Shown here: positions 54,302 through 63,731 of the stretch, piece after piece
Position numbering within the stretch: the stretch's first letter is position 1
Layout of the letters: each line of letters opens with the position of its first letter
Assembly (NCBI RefSeq): GCF_000831645.3
Contig: NZ_CP012559.1
Span: 1,302,001-1,366,000 of the forward strand
Length of the DNA stretch: 64,000 nt
Origin: Companilactobacillus heilongjiangensis
Lineage (GTDB): Bacteria > Bacillota > Bacilli > Lactobacillales > Lactobacillaceae
Reading direction: 5' to 3'
The notes under the pieces: generated by a model
The model's input: only the letters and a program-made list of their open reading frames with translations
What the model was told of the DNA's origin: nothing
The model's database searches: none
Translations under genes and position numbers: made by a program

Positions 54302-55123
54302 TTATAGAACAAATTTATTAATAACTTCAGCCAAAGCATCATGGTTATTATCGGCCTCTGTAACATATTTAGCAGCATCTTTGACAGTATCAATTCCGTT
54401 AGAAACACTGACTGGCAATCCAACTGCTTTTAGCATTGGTAAATCATTACTATTATCACCCGCCGCAATAATTTCTTCTGGTTTAATATCAAGTAATTTA
54501 CCTAATTGGACTGAAGCACTACCTTTGTCAATTCCAGCCGGATTAAACTCAACATAACGACCTGATGAAAAAGTAACTGCCAATTTACTTGAGTCAACTT
54601 TACTCTGGACAGCATCGCGCATTGCTTTACGCTCATCAACCGTTGGCAAAGCCATGATAACTTTCATAACATTTAGATTCTTAAATTGATCAAAGTCAGG
54701 AGTATCCATCACTTCAAACGATACACCACGTGTCTTCAAATAGTTGGAATCATCAGGCGTTGGATTATAAATATACAACACATCTTGAGTATAGACATGT
54801 GTCGCTGCAGCATGATTAGCAGCTCCCACTTCAAAAACATCTTTAGCAACATCAAATGGCATTGCGTTAACAATCAGGGGCTTATTGTCTTTATTTTCCA
54901 AAACTAAACCACCATTATATGAAATTGAATACTGATTAGGTTGATCACGTAAGTGCATTTTCTCTAAATCATTTTGAAATGACGTATAACTGCGACCTGA
55001 GTTCACAACAAAATGAACTCCCTTGGCTGTAGCAGCTTGAATCGCTTCAGCATTTTTATCTGACAGACTTCCATCATCATTCATTAACGTTTCATCTAGA
55101 TCGCAAACAATCATTTTATACAT
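54302..55123 (-). CDS. Cof-type HAD phosphatase
   Basis: A 273-residue HAD hydrolase with the C2B cap of the Cof/YidA group, acting on sugar phosphates or flavin/PLP-type phosphates. Motif I is IVCDLDETLMNDDG (nucleophile Asp8), motif II is VVNSGRSY, and motif IV is IAAGDNSNDLPMLKAVG. It starts at ATG 55123 and is transcribed alone. Confidence 0.92.
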   Translation of the reverse strand: MYKMIVCDLDETLMNDDGSLSDKNAEAIQAATAKGVHFVVNSGRSYTSFQNDLEKMHLRDQPNQYSISYNGGLVLENKDNKPLIVNAMPFDVAKDVFEVGAANHAAATHVYTQDVLYIYNPTPDDSNYLKTRGVSFEVMDTPDFDQFKNLNVMKVIMALPTVDERKAMRDAVQSKVDSSKLAVTFSSGRYVEFNPAGIDKGSASVQLGKLLDIKPEEIIAAGDNSNDLPMLKAVGLPVSVSNGIDTVKDAAKYVTEADNNHDALAEVINKFVL

Positions 55124-55286
55124 AGTAAAAACCTCTCACCTTTAAAGATTACCTATTAACCTTATCGAAGTATTGATGTAAACGCAACCACTAGGGCATT
55201 TCTATTTAATTTTAATAATGAACAGAACCCTTTTCTTGTAAAAAAATAGCCTATTCTCTTTGTTTTACAGAGAACAAACTATGATA

Positions 55287-55403
55287 TTACATAATTTTTT
55301 TATGAATAATCGAAAGCAATATCTTGAATGGCTTACGTATCCATTCTTTTACTGATTCTCCAAATCCTAACAAAGCTAATATGACTATGGATATTTTTTC
55401 CAT
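55287..55403 (-). CDS. Small cationic hydrophobic peptide, 38 residues
   Basis: AGGAG lies 6 bases before ATG 55403. The peptide begins MEKISIVILALLGFGESV and ends KILLSIIHKKIM. It has a hydrophobic start, a central charged turn (KEWIRKPFK) and an amphipathic basic end, net charge about +4. It lies 60 bp after an immunity-like gene on the same strand. It could be a leaderless bacteriocin, a type I toxin-like peptide or a small membrane protein. No double-glycine leader and no YGNGV motif are present. The function is unproven. Confidence 0.5.
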   Translation of the reverse strand: MEKISIVILALLGFGESVKEWIRKPFKILLSIIHKKIM

Positions 55404-55463
55404 CTGTCTTCTCCTGATTTCTAGTTACCGAACCATTAGTATAATTGCCTTGCTTTTCAGATA

Positions 55464-55778
55464 CTATTCAAACTGTATTCTTAAATCACCTAATCCCGTA
55501 CTACTCCATTGATACCCAGCCACACGAGAAATTCTTGTCAATTCAGAAATTTCTTGACTAATTTTGGATCCAAAAATTTCGTTACTATGAGTTAAAATAT
55601 ACAAACTAAACCCATTAACAGTTTTAGTCGCAACAATCTGTGGTGGAACATTTTTGTTTAAAGCGGCCCCAGCTTTTAACAAAATATTCAATATCTGCTG
55701 ATCTCGTTTCTCGTTATGCAACTGATTATACATTGCATCAATTATTTGAAATGTTTCTGTTTTCAGATTTTCTCCCAT
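55464..55778 (-). CDS. Putative bacteriocin immunity protein (EntA/LcaB-like)
   Basis: The 104-residue soluble helical protein ends with ISQEISELTRISRVAGYQWSS. This resembles the C-terminal helix pattern (L..I...AG) of immunity proteins for pediocin-like bacteriocins. GGAG lies before ATG 55778. The assignment rests on size and pattern, not on a diagnostic motif. No pediocin-like bacteriocin or its transporter is in the window, so it could be an orphan immunity gene. Confidence 0.5.
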   Translation of the reverse strand: MGENLKTETFQIIDAMYNQLHNEKRDQQILNILLKAGAALNKNVPPQIVATKTVNGFSLYILTHSNEIFGSKISQEISELTRISRVAGYQWSSTGLGDLRIQFE

Positions 55779-55925
55779 AATAATCTCCTTTCAAACTCAT
55801 AATAATTATAAATAACTTGACCCTTCGTAGCTACAAAACGTCCTCAACAACGATTTTCTATTCCTCAATCAATTACTTTTCAATGGTTTGTTGCGACTTT
55901 TTCTGGTCATGATTTACCCACCTGA

Positions 55926-57170
55926 TCAATTTTTAAAATTATTGGTCAATGCATCTAACATTTCATCTGAATCTATTATTGGTGTAGCACCGAATCGCCC
56001 TTCGACATACCGTTTCATGTAACTAATTCCACTACGCGTTGTATTTCTAGTATCTTTAAAATCAAAAATCGACGTCAACTCACTCTCACCCTTAAAATCT
56101 TTTTCGACTAAGTAAATTTGGTCCACTCGGACGTCAGAATCTAATAATTGTAATTCATGGGTCGTTAATATAAATTGGCTTTGATTAGCTTTAGAATTGA
56201 ATATTTTAACCATCGCTTGAGACAATTCTAAATGCAATGAATCATCAAATTCATCGAATAATAAGGTTTTACCATGTCCATTGATTTCGGCATTAATAAA
56301 AGATAACGCAATCATAAGTATTTTTTGCGTTCCTCGAGACTCACTATCAATGGATAAACGCCTCCTTCCGATTAAATCTCCTTTGTCGTTATGTACCTTA
56401 TGAACCGCAAACAATTGATTCATCATTGGCGAACCAGCAGAATAATTCAAGGTATTTCCCATCACTGGTTGTTCGTTTACTTCTAAGTCAATAATATTGA
56501 AATCCGCAAAGTGCAGAAACCTAAGCAATTGTTCCTTAACTGATTCATCTTTTGCCAGCCCCATAAGTTCACTAACCGTTGAATTCAATCTATAATCACC
56601 AACAAAAACTAAATCCTCAGAAAACCAAGTAAAAATCTCCGTTGGAATTTTAATATTATTCTGCATGGCCGTATAAAGCACCAAACTATTTCGTTTAGTC
56701 CTCTTAGCAATTTCGATTAAAGATTGATCACCAGATTCAAAATTATTTTGTTCCCGCTTAAAGTAAACTCTTTTACGGGTTTTTAAAACTTTTGAAAGTT
56801 TCTCAGAAGTTATTTCCTTGCTAGTATAGGAAAAGCCGTATTCATAGATATCTTTGCCTATAGAAAAAATTACGTTAAAACTCGTATCACTTGAACTAGA
56901 ATCCAAAACAAAGCCATTATAAGGCAATAAATCGGTAACTTTTGAAGGGTTACTTAAAATCATCGTTTGCATACATTTCAAACCGTCTAACAAATTAGAT
57001 TTACCAGAACCATTAGGTCCAAAAATCAAAAGATTTTTTAAAATATGCTTATTATTCACTAATACGGTATTAGTATCCTGATGTTTCCGTAATCTTTCAC
57101 CAGCCTCGGCTGATAAACTAATTTCTTGTTTAAAGGACTTAAAATTACGCATAGAAAAATCAATTAGCAT
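55926..57170 (-). CDS. AAA family ATPase of the AAA15/OLD-like group
   Basis: The 414-residue protein has an ABC/SMC-like ATPase fold: Walker A FGPNGSGKSNLLDGL (about 52-66), a middle insertion, the signature-like DSESRGTQKIL, Walker B TLLFDEFDDSLH and the switch His in LTTHELQLLD. Related proteins act in phage defence (AbiLi/RloC/AriA-type), usually beside a RloB or TOPRIM partner. None is adjacent here. ATG 57170 is preferred over GTG 57176, which is too close to AGG. A defence role is inference. Confidence 0.82.
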   Translation of the reverse strand: MLIDFSMRNFKSFKQEISLSAEAGERLRKHQDTNTVLVNNKHILKNLLIFGPNGSGKSNLLDGLKCMQTMILSNPSKVTDLLPYNGFVLDSSSSDTSFNVIFSIGKDIYEYGFSYTSKEITSEKLSKVLKTRKRVYFKREQNNFESGDQSLIEIAKRTKRNSLVLYTAMQNNIKIPTEIFTWFSEDLVFVGDYRLNSTVSELMGLAKDESVKEQLLRFLHFADFNIIDLEVNEQPVMGNTLNYSAGSPMMNQLFAVHKVHNDKGDLIGRRRLSIDSESRGTQKILMIALSFINAEINGHGKTLLFDEFDDSLHLELSQAMVKIFNSKANQSQFILTTHELQLLDSDVRVDQIYLVEKDFKGESELTSIFDFKDTRNTTRSGISYMKRYVEGRFGATPIIDSDEMLDALTNNFKN

Positions 57171-57336
57171 AATCACGACCTACTTTCTAAAAAGGTTATT
57201 TTCTTAATTACCTATATTTTATCATTTAAGAAGGTTAAACTGTGATTAAGTGCTTACTATTTCTACTTTATTGTTATTATTCGACGTTTTAGCACGTTTT
57301 TTGTATTTATTGGTAAGAAAATTACCATTACAGCAG

Positions 57337-57381
57337 ATAAAAAAAGTATTTGAACTTGATGAAAAGTTCAAATACTTTTTT
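57337..57381. terminator. Terminator at the end of the second Cof phosphatase gene
   Basis: The stem AAAAGTATTTGAAC / GTTCAAATACTTTT with T on both sides overlaps the stop codon at 57380. The 57177-57336 region upstream is AT-rich without features. Confidence 0.88.
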
Positions 57382-58201
57382 AGATCAAACGACTCAAAAC
57401 ATTAAGCACGCCCTCATCATTATTTGACTCAGTATAGTGGTTAACTGCACCCTTAATTTTATCTGTCGCATTAGCAACCGCATAACCGTAAGGTGTCAAT
57501 TCCAACATACTCAAATCATTTTCATTATCGCCAAAAGTCATAATTTCATCGTCAGCAATATTGAATTTATCCTGTAATTCATGTAAACCAGCAGCCTTAT
57601 TAACTGAGTTTTCACTGATCAATTCTGTATTGTAACCAGAAGTTTGACTGGATAAACCATTTGGCAATGATTGACGTAAACCAGCCAGTGCCTTTTTGAA
57701 GTCCACGTGATTTGCAAAAGTTACACCTATACTAGTAACTTGGTCCTGCAACTTCTGAGGTGTCACAGTTGGCAAGTCATCAACTCGTTGTAAATGATTG
57801 TAGTAATGATAAGTTAAATCATAAGCCGCTTGCGAAATAGTTTGGTCAACATAAGCTGACTTCACTCCAACAACCAAGTGTTCAGCAATATCAGTTGAAT
57901 CAAACTGATGATTAATAATGTTTAGGGTTGCTGTCACGGCCTCTTCAGGCATTGCTTGAATCAATAATGGCTGACCATTGCTGTAAACTGCCGCACCATT
58001 TTGAGAAACAAAATCCATTTCAGTCTTGAATTCATCAAATTGATCCAACAAACGTTGATATTGTGAACCACTGGCAGCTACCACTCGCGTACCTTTAGCT
58101 CGTAATTCTTTTAAAATTTCACCAAAACGTTGGTGATTGTATGTATTTTGATCATTTAGGAAAGTTCCATCCATGTCAAAAGCAACTAATTTAATGGTCA
58201 T
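57380..58201 (-). CDS. Cof-type HAD phosphatase (second)
   Basis: A 273-residue HAD hydrolase of the same length and type as the one at 54302, but only distantly similar. Motif I is AFDMDGTFLNDQN (nucleophile Asp8), motif II is VAASGSQY, and motif IV is MTFGDNENDLSMLELT. GGAG lies before ATG 58201. The substrate is unknown. Confidence 0.92.
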   Translation of the reverse strand: MTIKLVAFDMDGTFLNDQNTYNHQRFGEILKELRAKGTRVVAASGSQYQRLLDQFDEFKTEMDFVSQNGAAVYSNGQPLLIQAMPEEAVTATLNIINHQFDSTDIAEHLVVGVKSAYVDQTISQAAYDLTYHYYNHLQRVDDLPTVTPQKLQDQVTSIGVTFANHVDFKKALAGLRQSLPNGLSSQTSGYNTELISENSVNKAAGLHELQDKFNIADDEIMTFGDNENDLSMLELTPYGYAVANATDKIKGAVNHYTESNNDEGVLNVLSRLI

Positions 58202-58446
58202 AAATTTATCTCCTTAAAAGCATTATTTTATGATATCACAAAGTAGGCCGTTTTCCGAAAAAAGTCAGTGCGACGCTTTACTTTAATCGTCCTAATAACT
58301 ACTATATCAGCGTGAATTAAGTGTTACTTTAATACACATTTTTATATTAGAACTATAATTGCATTAATGAATAGGATGAAAATTTTCTAATTTATAATCC
58401 AATTTCATTATTTATGAGGGTTTTTCAAAAAAAGATGGTGAAAAAA

Positions 58447-61221
58447 ATGAAGGACATTCATGCACAAAATTCTAAAGAAAATTACGCTACAGAACCAATT
58501 GAACAATTACTTGACCACTTGAAGACTACCACGGCAGGTTTGAGTCAAACCGAAGCCACTAAACGGCAAGCTCAATATGGACCAAATATGATTCATCACA
58601 GTAAACAGAAATCACAGATTAAAGCTTTTCTGAAAAACTTTATTAGTCTGATGGCGATTCTTTTATGGGTCAGCGGTTTGATTGCTATTTTTACCGGCTC
58701 AGTTGAACTAGGTATCGCAATTTGGTTAGTTAATATCATCAACGGTATTTTCAGTTTTTGGCAAGAACATAAGGCGGCCAAAGCAACTGACTCTTTGATG
58801 GCAATGTTACCAACCTACACACAAGTATTTCGTGATGGTGAGGAACAAAAATTAAACGCCACTGATTTGGTTCCTGGGGACGTCTTCAATTTACAAGCTG
58901 GTAACTCAGTTCCTGCTGATGCTAGACTACTTGAGGCAACCTCGATTCAAATCGATCAGTCAGCCTTAACCGGTGAAACTGTTCCAGAATCCAAGAATGT
59001 TAAATTTTTACCTGGCGAAGGTAAATTTTCTGAATCTAATCTAGTTTATGCTGGAACCACAGTTGGTGCCGGAACCGCTAAAGCTGTTGCTATCACAACT
59101 GGTATGCAGACTGAATTCGGTAAAATTGCTTCATTGACTCAAAAGCAAAATAAAGAAACTAGCCCACTACAATTGGAATTGAATCGACTAACCAAACAGA
59201 TTTCACTGATTGCCATGGGTATTGGTGTGGCCTTTTTCGTGGCCGCAATTCTCGTTGTACATCACCCTATTGCTCAATCATTTATCTTTGCATTAGGTAT
59301 GATTGTGGCCTTTATTCCTGAAGGACTCTTGCCAACTGTCACATTATCATTGGCTCAAGGTGTCCAACGGATGGCTAAGAAACACGCATTGGTAAAAGAC
59401 TTGAACAGTGTTGAGACTTTGGGTGAAACGACCGTTATTTGTTCTGATAAAACTGGTACTTTGACTCAAAATCAAATGACTGTTAATAATATCTGGTTGG
59501 CTTCTGGAGTATATACCATCTCTGGTCAAGGATATGTCAACAACGGTACTATCCAAAGAAAACAACAAAAAGTTGATTATCAAACTGATCCAGACTTGAA
59601 ACAGTTATTGACTATTGCCGCATTCAATAATGATACAACTGTTGAATATGCAAAAGATACTAAAAAGCCTAAGATTTTAGGTACACCAACTGAAGCCGCA
59701 TTAGTCATTTTGACTCAAAAGGCTGGTTTTAAAACTTCAGAATACTTGAAGGACAACCCACGTCTCAAGGAATTACCTTTCGATTCTGACCGTAAACGAA
59801 TGACTACGATTCACCAACAAGGCAAGCAATTATTGGTTGCTGTCAAAGGTTCGTTGAGTGATCTTTTGAAACAGTGTTCTACCATTCAAGATCATGGAAA
59901 TATCCGTCCCATAACAAGTGCAGACCAAACTGCTATCAATCAAGCTAACCGAGCTTACGCTACCAAAGGATTGCGTTCATTGGCATTTGCTTATCAGACC
60001 ATTCCTTATAGTGGTAAAGATCAACTTGATTCGTTGACCATTGACAGTGTTGAAAAGAACTTAACGTTCGTTGGTTTAACAGTCATGGCTGACCCTCCCC
60101 GTCCTGAAATTTATGATGCCGTTAAAAAATGTCACAATGCTAAAATCAAAATTATTATGGTTACTGGTGACAGTGAAATTACTGCTAAATCAATTGCTGT
60201 TAAAATTGGTATCACCAGTGACAAAGCACGTGTTGTCACCGGTTCTGAATTGGACCAAATGAGTACAGATGAATTAAAGCAAGCTCTCAAGGGTGAAATT
60301 ATCTTTGCTAGAGTTGCTCCTGAACAAAAATATAAAATTGTCTCAACGCTACAAACAATGGGTCAAATCGTTGCTTCAACTGGTGACGGTGTCAATGATG
60401 CCCCAGCTCTGAAGAAAGCAAATATCGGTGTCGCTATGGGTGTTACTGGTACAGATGTTGCTAAGGATGCCGCCGATATGATTCTAACCGATGACAACTT
60501 TGCTTCTATCGTTGCTGCCATTGAAGAAGGTCGAACAGTTTATAGTAATATTCAAAAATTTTTGCTGTATATCTTCAATTCCAACGTACCAGAGGCTATC
60601 CCTTCAGTTCTATTCTTGTTAAGCCGAGGTTTAATTCCATTGCCATTAACAGTTCTACAAATTTTAGTTGTTGATCTTGGTACCGATATGTTACCCGCCT
60701 TAGGATTGGGCGCTGAACAGCCTGAACCTGGTATCATGAATCAGGCTCCACGTTCTCGTAACTCTCATCTACTTGATAAACATTTAATTCTGACAGCATT
60801 TGCTTGGTATGGTGCGTTTGCCTCACTAGTTTCAACTTTGGCATATTTCTTCGTCAATTTCGAAAATGGTTGGCCCGCCCAACACTTGTTATCATCTGGT
60901 ATCGGTTATAACCGTGCTACAACAATGACGTTAGCAGCGATTATCTTCTGTCAAATTGCTGCCGCTTTAAATTGTCGGAGTAAATATACTTCAGTTCTCA
61001 AATTAGGATTATTTAGTAACCATCGAATTTGGGCAGGTATTGTCTTTGAAGTACTTTTATTGGCAATCCTCGTCTACACACCTGGTATTCAAGAAGTATT
61101 TAATACTGCTCCACTCCAAGTTAGAGATTGGATTTTCTTATTTATCGTTCCAATTCCAATCTTCTTAATTGAAGAATTGAGAAAATTAATTGTTAGATAT
61201 AGACATCCACAAACTGCATAA
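58447..61221 (+). CDS. P-type cation-transporting ATPase (P2-type, Na+/K+-ATPase-like)
   Basis: A membrane ion pump of 924 residues from ATG 58447 (GGTGA upstream; ATGs at 58414 and 58435 lack sites). It has about ten membrane segments, the TGET actuator motif, and the phosphorylation site CSDKTGTLT with Asp334. ATP-binding motifs (KGSLSDLLKQC, MVTGD, STGDGVNDAPALK) follow. Segment M4 reads IPEGLLPTVT and M6 reads DLGTDMLPALGLGAEQPEPG. These are closer to animal Na+/K+-ATPases than to Ca2+ or Mg2+ pumps. The transported ion is not proven. It is transcribed alone. Confidence 0.9.
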   Translation: MKDIHAQNSKENYATEPIEQLLDHLKTTTAGLSQTEATKRQAQYGPNMIHHSKQKSQIKAFLKNFISLMAILLWVSGLIAIFTGSVELGIAIWLVNIINGIFSFWQEHKAAKATDSLMAMLPTYTQVFRDGEEQKLNATDLVPGDVFNLQAGNSVPADARLLEATSIQIDQSALTGETVPESKNVKFLPGEGKFSESNLVYAGTTVGAGTAKAVAITTGMQTEFGKIASLTQKQNKETSPLQLELNRLTKQISLIAMGIGVAFFVAAILVVHHPIAQSFIFALGMIVAFIPEGLLPTVTLSLAQGVQRMAKKHALVKDLNSVETLGETTVICSDKTGTLTQNQMTVNNIWLASGVYTISGQGYVNNGTIQRKQQKVDYQTDPDLKQLLTIAAFNNDTTVEYAKDTKKPKILGTPTEAALVILTQKAGFKTSEYLKDNPRLKELPFDSDRKRMTTIHQQGKQLLVAVKGSLSDLLKQCSTIQDHGNIRPITSADQTAINQANRAYATKGLRSLAFAYQTIPYSGKDQLDSLTIDSVEKNLTFVGLTVMADPPRPEIYDAVKKCHNAKIKIIMVTGDSEITAKSIAVKIGITSDKARVVTGSELDQMSTDELKQALKGEIIFARVAPEQKYKIVSTLQTMGQIVASTGDGVNDAPALKKANIGVAMGVTGTDVAKDAADMILTDDNFASIVAAIEEGRTVYSNIQKFLLYIFNSNVPEAIPSVLFLLSRGLIPLPLTVLQILVVDLGTDMLPALGLGAEQPEPGIMNQAPRSRNSHLLDKHLILTAFAWYGAFASLVSTLAYFFVNFENGWPAQHLLSSGIGYNRATTMTLAAIIFCQIAAALNCRSKYTSVLKLGLFSNHRIWAGIVFEVLLLAILVYTPGIQEVFNTAPLQVRDWIFLFIVPIPIFLIEELRKLIVRYRHPQTA

Positions 61222-61233
61222 TTTGTCCGGAGT

Positions 61234-61278
61234 CAAAAAGACTGAATTTACTTTTCAACTAGTAAATTCAGTCTTTTT
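61234..61278. terminator. Terminator between convergent P-type ATPase and ABC permease genes
   Basis: The arms AAAAAGACTGAATTTACT and AGTAAATTCAGTCTTTTT are perfectly complementary, with tracts on both sides. Confidence 0.92.
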
Positions 61279-62862
61279 TTAATCAAATTGATTCCAAAAT
61301 TTCATTCGATAATGTCTCAACAATAACCAAGATGAAATTAAAATTACAGCTAAAACTACAACGTTAATCATTGCTGACCAAGGTGTATTAATTAGCAGCA
61401 TACTATAAGCTACAAGGATAATTACACTAATGAATACTGATGCAAACATAGTTGCTACCATCCCTAAATTACCGCCACCACGATTGAACAGTTCAGTTAC
61501 ATTTGTCCAATTAGTCAATCTTAAACGATAATCACGACTGAAATAATGCAAGCTCATCAAATAAGTGCCCCATGCGGATCCACAAATTAGTGCCAAAGCC
61601 ATTATCAGACCAGCATTCAAAACTACTGAGATAATAATAACTATCACAACATTGAGAATAATTTGCATTAAATAACCAAATAAAAACTTTCGACGTAAAT
61701 ATTGTTTCATTGAAATTGGTAATGATCTAACAAATTCAAAGTTAGTTCTATCCAAGGAAATTAGATTACCTACTAAAGCAGACTGATTGGTTGTAAAACT
61801 ACTAAACGCAATCCCAGCCACGAAGAAAACTCCAATCCATTTGAGTGGCAAATCACTTGGTAATTTGGCAAACGAAAAAGAAATAATAAAAATTACCGGA
61901 ATCATAATTGAATTCATTATGACTTGTAACAATAAATTAGGTTCTTTCAATAGTTGCCAATTATATGAATCCAAGTTGGCGTTCAATCCTTGACGTTTGA
62001 CAGCTTTTCGTTGGCCTGATCCGTTCAATAACGCTGAATTAACGGCGGTTAATTGCTCATTCAATTGAGGTACAATCAAATATTTCAAAATACCACCAAA
62101 CACCACTAATAGAATCAATAACCCTAGCCATGAAATCCCACTATTTATGGAAACAGGTACATTAAAGATTTGGAATATTGGCATAAAAATACTGATTACA
62201 GAGCGATCATAACTTGTTCCGGTTGTATTATTACCACTGCTCATCAACATGATTCCACCAATAGCAATTACCATCGTTATTCCCATCAGACCATTCATTA
62301 CTAAACTCTGATGCTCGCGAAAAACTTTAGTCTTCGTCAATGCAAAGACTATCAGCGCACAGAACATGAAGATAATCGTCATAATCAATAAATAAACGAC
62401 TAATGACATTAATGCCGCTATTGGAATCATTATTCCAGAATGCCAGCCGGTTAAGAAAAATGCTATCAAAAGTGGCAACGTAAACGGAATTACATTGAAC
62501 GCCACAATCAAAACTTTGCTCAAAAAAATCTCACTTTGCCGAAATGGCAACGGTAAATAACTATTGATATCCTTTCCGGCAAAGAAAACATTATACAAAC
62601 CAGAAATGCTTTGAGATATTCCCAATAAAACAAATAGTCCAACGTAAAAGGTAAACATCCCTGGCATCTTACTAAAATCAATCGATAACATCGTAAAACC
62701 ATATATAAATAAAAAAATTACTGTATTAGTCAAAAATTGTAGTTTTAATTTGTTTGTTAATTCCGAACCCGTCTTACCTTTTTTACGGTAGCGGTCAGTC
62801 ACTTGCGGATTCAATAAACGCAAATTGACCGCTAACAAAGCACCAAGCTGTCGTTTATTCAT
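61279..62862 (-). CDS. ABC exporter permease
   Basis: The 527-residue integral membrane protein has about twelve hydrophobic segments and no large soluble domain. ATG 62862 (MNKRQLGALLAVNLRLLNPQ) has GAAGGTGA upstream; the longer frame to 62886 lies inside the ATPase gene. It overlaps that gene by 8 bp, so the two form one transporter. It resembles ABC-2/EcsB-like export permeases. The cargo is unknown. Confidence 0.83.
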   Translation of the reverse strand: MNKRQLGALLAVNLRLLNPQVTDRYRKKGKTGSELTNKLKLQFLTNTVIFLFIYGFTMLSIDFSKMPGMFTFYVGLFVLLGISQSISGLYNVFFAGKDINSYLPLPFRQSEIFLSKVLIVAFNVIPFTLPLLIAFFLTGWHSGIMIPIAALMSLVVYLLIMTIIFMFCALIVFALTKTKVFREHQSLVMNGLMGITMVIAIGGIMLMSSGNNTTGTSYDRSVISIFMPIFQIFNVPVSINSGISWLGLLILLVVFGGILKYLIVPQLNEQLTAVNSALLNGSGQRKAVKRQGLNANLDSYNWQLLKEPNLLLQVIMNSIMIPVIFIISFSFAKLPSDLPLKWIGVFFVAGIAFSSFTTNQSALVGNLISLDRTNFEFVRSLPISMKQYLRRKFLFGYLMQIILNVVIVIIISVVLNAGLIMALALICGSAWGTYLMSLHYFSRDYRLRLTNWTNVTELFNRGGGNLGMVATMFASVFISVIILVAYSMLLINTPWSAMINVVVLAVILISSWLLLRHYRMKFWNQFD

Positions 62863-63619
62863 GAGTATCACCTTCGATATCGTCAACTAAGTGACCATCT
62901 CCTTGGCGACCGGCCATTTGAAGGTATATTTCTTCAAGTGACTCGTTCTCATGTTGAGCTAACAAGTCTTTAACTGAACCGTTATATATCAGCTCACCAG
63001 TCTTTAAAATAGCTAACTCATCGCATAATTGTTGAGCTGTATCCAAATTGTGGGTCGAAAAGATAACTGTTTTTCCCTTTTTAGCGTGAGCTTGCATCAA
63101 TTGTTTTAAATCATAGGCTGCCTGTGGATCTAATCCTTGCATCGGTTCATCCAATATCCAAACATCAGGGTCAGATAATAACGCTCCAATTAAAACAGTC
63201 TTTTGACGCATACCATGTGAAAAACTTGCCATAGTCTCGTCCACATGTAAACCCATATTGAATAGATTCACTAACTTTTGACGTCGAGATTTAACTTCAT
63301 CCTCAGATAAATCATAGGCTGCTGCCAATAAGTTCCAATATTCTGTCGCTGTTAACTGCAAAAAGATATCTGGAGTATCCGGAACATAAGCAATTTTTTG
63401 TTTAATTTCTTGACGATGCTCTGATAATTCTAGACCGTCAACTTTAATCGAGCCACTAGTAGGTTGAATAATACTTACTAAATTTTTGATAGTAGTCGAT
63501 TTACCGGCACCATTATGACCCAAGAATCCGAAAATTTCCCCAGGTTTAATTTGCAATGTTAAATGTTGTAAAGCTTTTTTATTACCATAGCTCTTTGATA
63601 GGTCGTTGATATCAATCAT
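62855..63619 (-). CDS. ABC exporter ATPase
   Basis: The 254-residue protein has Walker A GHNGAGKSTTIKNL (about 34-47), the signature SFSHGMRQKT (a variant of LSGGQ), Walker B DPDVWILDEPMQGLDP and H-loop FSTHNLDTAQQL. It is of the ABC-2 (CcmA/EcsA) type and pairs with the permease downstream. No resistance or regulatory gene is adjacent. The 63620-63731 gap shows nothing notable. Confidence 0.92.
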   Translation of the reverse strand: MIDINDLSKSYGNKKALQHLTLQIKPGEIFGFLGHNGAGKSTTIKNLVSIIQPTSGSIKVDGLELSEHRQEIKQKIAYVPDTPDIFLQLTATEYWNLLAAAYDLSEDEVKSRRQKLVNLFNMGLHVDETMASFSHGMRQKTVLIGALLSDPDVWILDEPMQGLDPQAAYDLKQLMQAHAKKGKTVIFSTHNLDTAQQLCDELAILKTGELIYNGSVKDLLAQHENESLEEIYLQMAGRQGDGHLVDDIEGDTHE

Positions 63620-63731
63620 TTGTGCACCCCATTAACGTTATATTAGTAATAAGCATAACAAATTTTTGTATTGAACTCAGGATATTAAAAGAATTCTAGA
63701 TAAATTATTTGCTATTTCCAATTGACAAAAT

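Noticed and set aside
55324-55512. Plus-strand 62-codon frame at the peptide locus
   Set aside because: It is antisense to the better supported 38-residue peptide and the end of the immunity-like gene, and has no ribosome site.
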